Shown piece by piece: positions 6,959 through 9,884 of a stretch of DNA of 9,884 nucleotides. Numbering within the stretch: position 1 is the first letter of the stretch; each line of letters starts with the position of its first letter. The stretch comes from Gallionellaceae bacterium (GTDB lineage Bacteria; Pseudomonadota; Gammaproteobacteria; Burkholderiales; Gallionellaceae): NCBI GenBank assembly GCA_030690855.1, contig JAUYFR010000330.1, positions 1 through 9,884 of the forward strand, in the 5' to 3' direction. Position numbers and translations under genes: made by a program. The notes below the pieces were generated by a model. That model worked only from the letters and a program-made list of their open reading frames with translations, made no database searches and was not told the DNA's origin.

Positions 6959-7099
6959 TAACCCCCCTCAATCCCCCCTTGTCAGGGGGGAAGGTGCGCT
7001 GTTGCTTGAGCCGGAGAGCATCAGGCAGGCGAGTGCTTTAGCATTGAGCGTGAGTGCGAAGAGCGCTCCTCCCCTGTTAAGGGGAGGTCGGGAGGGGTT
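6959..7099 (+). repeat. 141-bp palindromic repeat between bioB and the DUF559 gene
   Basis: The ends are imperfect inverted repeats: AACCCCCCTCAATCCCCCC near 6960-6978 resembles the reverse complement of GGGGAGGTCGGGAGGGGTT at 7081-7099. Each end contains its own hairpin: CCCCCC-ttgtca-GGGGGG (6973-6990), and CCTCCCC-tgttaa-GGGGAGG (7068-7087), a perfect 7-bp stem. The about 75 bp between the hairpins are not palindromic. From memory, similar C-rich/G-rich repeats often precede DUF559 genes in diverse bacteria. The right end is followed by a run of seven T (7102-7108). Confidence 0.75.
7091..7097 (+). promoter_or_regulatory. Ribosome binding site of the DUF559 gene, inside the repeat's right end
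   Basis: GGAGGGG is the only strong Shine-Dalgarno-like sequence near the DUF559 core. It is 9-11 bases ahead of TTG 7107, which begins M-P-Y-D-K-R, the usual start of DUF559 proteins. It is also part of the repeat's terminal inverted repeat, so folding of the repeat could hide or expose it. Confidence 0.5.
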
Positions 7100-7106
7100 G
7101 GTTTTT

Positions 7107-7451
7107 TTGCCATACGATAAAAGACTCACTGCTTTGGCAAGAGAGAATCGCAAGAATCCAACACCCGCCGAACAAAAAATGTGGCGAGAAATATTGAGCC
7201 GACATCAACTTGCGGACTATAAATTTACGCGCCAGAAACCTATCGAAAATTTCATCGTTGATTTTTATTGTGCGGAGTTGCGTTGGGTTATCGAGACAGA
7301 TGGTGACAGTCATATGGAACAAGTTGAATATGATGAGAGGCGCACTGCCTTGCTACAGCAGCATGGGCTAACCATTATTCGATACGACAATCGCGATGTG
7401 CTAAACAATATCGAAGGTGTTTACGCGGATTTGGTAGCGCGCTTGAAATGA
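7107..7451 (+). CDS. DUF559 family protein (Vsr/restriction-endonuclease-like fold)
   Basis: Small protein (114 aa from TTG 7107) of the DUF559 family, whose fold is related to very-short-patch-repair and restriction endonucleases; the biological role of most members is unknown. What is seen: M-P-Y-D-K-R-L, R-K-N-P-T-P-A-E-Q-K-M-W (15-26), Y-K-F-T-R-Q-K-P-I (38-46), I-V-D-F-Y-C (50-55), V-I-E-T-D-G (61-66), D-E-R-R-T (76-80) and I-I-R-Y-D-N-R-D-V (90-98). Candidate catalytic acidic residues are D52, E63 and D65. The frame is open further upstream (to TTG 6903, inside bioB), but that part only translates the repeat, so I reject it as coding. The gene sits between bioB and bioF in the same direction, and its TGA overlaps the bioF ATG (ATGA). 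It has no known role in biotin synthesis and is most likely an insertion that became part of the operon. Confidence 0.8.
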   Translation: MPYDKRLTALARENRKNPTPAEQKMWREILSRHQLADYKFTRQKPIENFIVDFYCAELRWVIETDGDSHMEQVEYDERRTALLQQHGLTIIRYDNRDVLNNIEGVYADLVARLK

Positions 7452-8602
7452 TATTTTCTTCATTACAAACAGAACTCGACGAGCGTGCCGCGAACGATTT
7501 GCTGCGCAGTCGTCGCACGCTCTCTACGCCTCAAACACCGCGCATCACGGTCGATGGCAAACCCTATCTTGCCTTCAGTAGTAACGACTATCTCGGCCTC
7601 GCCAATCATCCTCAACTTGTCGCCGCTCTGCAGCAAGGCGCGCAGCAGTGGGGTGTTGGCTCAGGGGCGGCACATTTGGTGAATGGGCACTTTTCGCCAC
7701 ATCATGAGCTTGAGTCGCAACTATCTGATTTTATTGATAAATCAGAATCTCTGCTATTTTCAACGGGCTATATGGCGAACCTCGGCGTGGTGCAAGCCTT
7801 GGTGGGCAAGGGCGACACTGTGTTCGCTGACAAGCTTAATCATGCGTCACTGAACGACGCTATGTTGCTATCGCGTGCCGAGATGAAACGCTATCGACAT
7901 GGCGATCTAGCGCAACTCGAACAACTCCTTTCGCAGACGAAAAAAGGTCGCAAGCTAATTATCACTGATGCCGTATTCAGCATGGATGGCGACATCGCGC
8001 CGCTGCCGGAATTGCTGGCACTATGCGAACAACATGACGCATGGCTCTATGTGGATGATGCGCACGGCTTTGGTGTGCTGGGTGAGCAGGGTCGCGGCTC
8101 TCTTTCACATTTTGGCATTGCCTCGCCGCGCATTATTTATATGGCGACGTTGGGTAAAGCGGCCGGTGTTTCAGGCGCTTTTGTCGCCGCAGAAAAAGTG
8201 GTGATCGATACCCTCATCAATCATGCGCACAGCTATGTTTACACCACCGCCTCTCCGCCAGCGCTGTCGGTTGCGCTATCTAAAAGTTTGCAATTGATTG
8301 CGCAGGGTGATGCGCTACGCGAGCAGCTTAAAAAAATGATTACGCAATTACGCAAGGGGCTGGCTGATCTGCCGTGGCAACTCATGCCTTCCGATACGGC
8401 TATTCAACCGCTGCTCATCGGTGATAGCAAACAAGCGCTGGCGTTGAGTGAAGGCTTGCGCAATCACGGAATTTGGGTGGCGGCGATTCGTCCGCCTACT
8501 GTGCCGCAGGGCACTGCACGTTTGCGCATCACTTTATCGGCGGCACACACTTCATCCGATGTTGACCAACTCATTGGCGCATTACATGAACTTGCATGTT
8601 GA
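7448..8602 (+). CDS. bioF: 8-amino-7-oxononanoate synthase
   Basis: PLP-dependent alpha-oxoamine synthase that condenses pimeloyl-ACP (or -CoA) with L-alanine to give 7-keto-8-aminopelargonate, releasing CO2. The Schiff-base lysine is K237 in A-T-L-G-K-A-A-G-V-S-G-A. The cofactor-site residues are H132 (K-L-N-H-A-S) and D203/H206 (Y-V-D-D-A-H-G-F-G). The G-S-G-A-A-H-L-V-N-G-H motif (71-81) has Ala where Ser is more common (G-S-G-A-S-H), probably without consequence. At 384 aa it has the family's usual length. ATG 7448 overlaps the stop of the DUF559 gene, so bioF translation may be coupled to that gene; no strong Shine-Dalgarno of its own is visible. Its end overlaps bioH by 17 bp. Confidence 0.97.
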   Translation: MIFSSLQTELDERAANDLLRSRRTLSTPQTPRITVDGKPYLAFSSNDYLGLANHPQLVAALQQGAQQWGVGSGAAHLVNGHFSPHHELESQLSDFIDKSESLLFSTGYMANLGVVQALVGKGDTVFADKLNHASLNDAMLLSRAEMKRYRHGDLAQLEQLLSQTKKGRKLIITDAVFSMDGDIAPLPELLALCEQHDAWLYVDDAHGFGVLGEQGRGSLSHFGIASPRIIYMATLGKAAGVSGAFVAAEKVVIDTLINHAHSYVYTTASPPALSVALSKSLQLIAQGDALREQLKKMITQLRKGLADLPWQLMPSDTAIQPLLIGDSKQALALSEGLRNHGIWVAAIRPPTVPQGTARLRITLSAAHTSSDVDQLIGALHELAC

Positions 8603-9392
8603 AAAAATAGGCAGCGGCGATCCTCTCGTGTTGTTACATGGCTGGGGTATGCACGGCGGTGTGTGGGCGGAGGTCGCGCAAAAATTAGCAGTGAATTTTT
8701 GCGTACATAGCGTGGATTTGCCGGGCTATGGGTTTAGCGTAGGTCGGGACTCATCCCGACTTGACGAGGATGTCGGGATAAATCCCGACCTACAATTACG
8801 CCTCATTGTGGAGAGGATTTCTGCGCAATTTGATGAGCCCGTTGCCGTTTGCGGCTGGTCATTAGGTGGGCAGATTGCTTTGCGCTGGGCAGCAAGCAAA
8901 CCAGAGCAAGTACAGAAACTCATTTTAGTGGCGAGTACACCTTGCTTTACTCAGCGCGAAGATTGGCAGTGGGGCATGGCTGCGGAAGTGCTGCAAAAAT
9001 TCGCTGAAGAACTTGAACAGAATCATGCTACTACCTTGCGCCGTTTTATCTCCTTGCAACTGCGCGGTAGCGAAAATGAGCGTGAACTTTTGGCTTTACT
9101 CCGCGAGCGTCTGTTTGCGCGCGGCGAGCCGGATATGAATGCGCTGCGAGCTGGCTTGAATATTTTGCGCGATGTTGATTTGCGCAGTGAGTTGTCGCAA
9201 ATAAACATGCCAGTGCTTATCATTGCGGGAGAACGCGATAAACTCACGCCTCCTGAAGCATCGCATCACATGGCGCAGGTGATGGCAAATGCGCAACTTG
9301 AAGAGGTGAAAGGCGCAGCCCACGCGCCGTTTTTGTCACACCCAGAAATTTTTATCGAACAGGTGAGTAATTTTTTGCATGAACGAATTTGA
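8586..9392 (+). CDS. bioH: BioH, pimeloyl-ACP methyl ester carboxylesterase, with in-frame repeat insertion
   Basis: Alpha/beta hydrolase that removes the methyl ester from pimeloyl-ACP methyl ester and so ends the BioC/BioH chain-building cycle. L-H-G-W-G lies at 17-21. The nucleophile S92 is in G-W-S-L-G-G, the acid is D218 (G-E-R-D-K-L) and the base is H246 (G-A-A-H-A-P-F). I chose ATG 8586 because it gives the family-like start M-N-L-H-V-E-K-I-G-S-G; longer in-frame starts run into bioF coding sequence. Residues about 52-70 (V-G-R-D-S-S-R ... N-P-D-L) are encoded by a 55-bp palindromic repeat placed just after V-D-L-P-G-Y-G-F-S. Compared with E. coli BioH, the Trp-to-Ser distance is 12 residues longer here, which fits an insertion. 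The catalytic triad is intact, so the enzyme is probably functional. It overlaps bioC by 14 bp. Confidence 0.92.
   Translation: MNLHVEKIGSGDPLVLLHGWGMHGGVWAEVAQKLAVNFCVHSVDLPGYGFSVGRDSSRLDEDVGINPDLQLRLIVERISAQFDEPVAVCGWSLGGQIALRWAASKPEQVQKLILVASTPCFTQREDWQWGMAAEVLQKFAEELEQNHATTLRRFISLQLRGSENERELLALLRERLFARGEPDMNALRAGLNILRDVDLRSELSQINMPVLIIAGERDKLTPPEASHHMAQVMANAQLEEVKGAAHAPFLSHPEIFIEQVSNFLHERI
8739..8793 (+). repeat. 55-bp GTAGGTCGGG palindromic element inside bioH
   Basis: Perfect 10-bp terminal inverted repeats, GTAGGTCGGG (8739-8748) and CCCGACCTAC (8784-8793). There are two hairpins: GTCGGGA-ctca-TCCCGAC (8743-8760) and GTCGGGA-taaa-TCCCGAC (8772-8789). This is a complete, undecayed two-hairpin (BIME-like) unit of the same family as the one in mshK. 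It is translated as V-G-R-D-S-S-R-L-D-E-D-V-G-I-N-P-D-L. The other two forward phases hit a stop: TAG at bases 2-4, and TGA across 8762-8764. Confidence 0.9.
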
Positions 9393-9884
9393 AATAGACA
9401 AAAAACAAGTGCGTCGAGCGTTTAGTCGTGCGGCGCAAAACTATGATGCCGCTGCGGTGCTGCAACGCGAGGTGTGCATCCGCATGTTGGAAAAGCTCGA
9501 CTGCATCAAACAAAAACCGGCGCGAATTTTAGATGTGGGCAGCGGCACGGGCTGGGGCACGCGTCAGTTGAGCGAGCGCTATGCTAGCGCCGAAATTACC
9601 GCGCTCGATATTGCCATTGGTATGTTGCAAAACGCGCGCGGCACATCAAGTTGGTGGAAAAAATTATTTGCAGGTAAACGCGAAAATTTTGTGTGTGCGG
9701 ATGTCGAAGCACTCCCTCTTGCGGCAAATAGCATCGAGATGGTGTGGTCGAATCTTGCCTTGCAGTGGTGCAACGATCTGCCGGCGACGTTTGTCGAGTT
9801 GTATCGTGTATTGCAAAACGAGGGGTTGTTAATGTTCTCTAGCTTTGGTGTGGATACACTGCAAGAGTTGCGCATCGCCTTTAA
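9379..9884 (+). CDS. bioC: BioC, malonyl-ACP O-methyltransferase, 3' end outside window
   Basis: SAM-dependent methyltransferase that caps malonyl-ACP (or -CoA) so that fatty acid synthesis can extend it toward pimeloyl-ACP. The first 168 residues are visible. The start is M-N-E-F-E-I-D-K-K-Q-V-R-R-A-F-S-R-A-A-Q-N-Y-D, with the BioC-typical R-x-A-F-x-R-A-A-x-x-Y-D. SAM motif I is I-L-D-V-G-S-G-T-G (50-58), L-D-I is at 76-78, A-D-V-E-A-L-P is at 107-113 and W-S-N-L-A-L-Q-W at 123-130. An extra W-W-K-K-L-F segment (92-97) lies before the A-D-V-E strand. The ATG lies within the end of bioH, and AGGTGA (9361-9366), 12 bp ahead, is a plausible though distant Shine-Dalgarno. The frame is open to the last base. 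bioD or another bio gene would be expected next. Confidence 0.95.
   Translation, partial: MNEFEIDKKQVRRAFSRAAQNYDAAAVLQREVCIRMLEKLDCIKQKPARILDVGSGTGWGTRQLSERYASAEITALDIAIGMLQNARGTSSWWKKLFAGKRENFVCADVEALPLAANSIEMVWSNLALQWCNDLPATFVELYRVLQNEGLLMFSSFGVDTLQELRIAF

Noticed and set aside
6903..7106. Longer reading of the DUF559 gene from TTG 6903
   Set aside because: It starts inside bioB and translates the palindromic repeat (P-P-Q-S-P-L-V-R-G-E and P-P-L-L-R-G-G). Homology to the family begins only at about 7107, where a Shine-Dalgarno is found.
6936..7456. Target-site duplication around the repeat plus DUF559 unit (TTGAAAAATCAAAT versus TTGAAATGATATTT)
   Set aside because: The similarity is weak and AT-rich, with mismatches and shifts, so it cannot be separated from chance.
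8448..8585. Upstream start for bioH within bioF
   Set aside because: The added residues come from out-of-frame bioF coding sequence; the family-typical N-terminus begins at ATG 8586.

Overview
The window looks like a chromosomal segment of a Gram-negative proteobacterium, most likely a betaproteobacterium (Nitrosomonadales-like; the class is a fair inference, the order a guess). The reasons are a mannose-sensitive haemagglutinin (MSHA) type IV pilus assembly cluster, the bioB-bioF-bioH-bioC biotin gene order, tight overlapping operons, and GTAGGTCGGG-type repetitive palindromes.

Left half (1-5165, + strand): five genes of an MSHA pilus biogenesis operon in the usual order mshJ-mshK-mshL-mshM-mshN. 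They encode an inner-membrane PilO/GspM-like protein, a PilP-like periplasmic protein, the outer-membrane secretin, an ExeA-type ATPase and a membrane-anchored TPR protein. Together they form the envelope-spanning alignment and secretin part of the machine. The motor genes (mshE, mshG) and the pilins are not in the window. mshJ/mshK, mshK/mshL and mshM/mshN overlap; only mshL-mshM has a short gap.

Middle (5166-5920): comF, a ComF/GntX phosphoribosyltransferase-fold protein, lies on the - strand. It abuts mshN convergently with no intergenic base, and diverges from bioB across 65 bp.

Right half (5921-9884, + strand): a biotin operon bioB - DUF559 gene - bioF - bioH - bioC, with bioC cut by the window end. 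BioC and BioH open and close the methyl-ester-masked pimeloyl route, BioF makes 7-keto-8-aminopelargonate, and BioB inserts the sulfur. bioB is separated from bioF by a 141-bp palindromic repeat followed by a small DUF559 (Vsr-like nuclease fold) gene that overlaps the bioF start by ATGA.

The main theme beyond ordinary annotation is palindromic repeats that have entered genes. A 219-bp (exactly 73-codon) insertion rich in palindromes splits the MshK signal peptide and is flanked by a 13-bp near-perfect direct repeat. Deleting it on paper restores a textbook signal peptide. A 55-bp element of the same GTAGGTCGGG family sits in frame inside bioH. Both are read in the same phase (Val-Gly-Arg...), the only forward phase without a stop. 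A third, unrelated repeat precedes the DUF559 gene and appears to supply its ribosome binding site. I found no CRISPR array, tRNA, rRNA or transposase gene.
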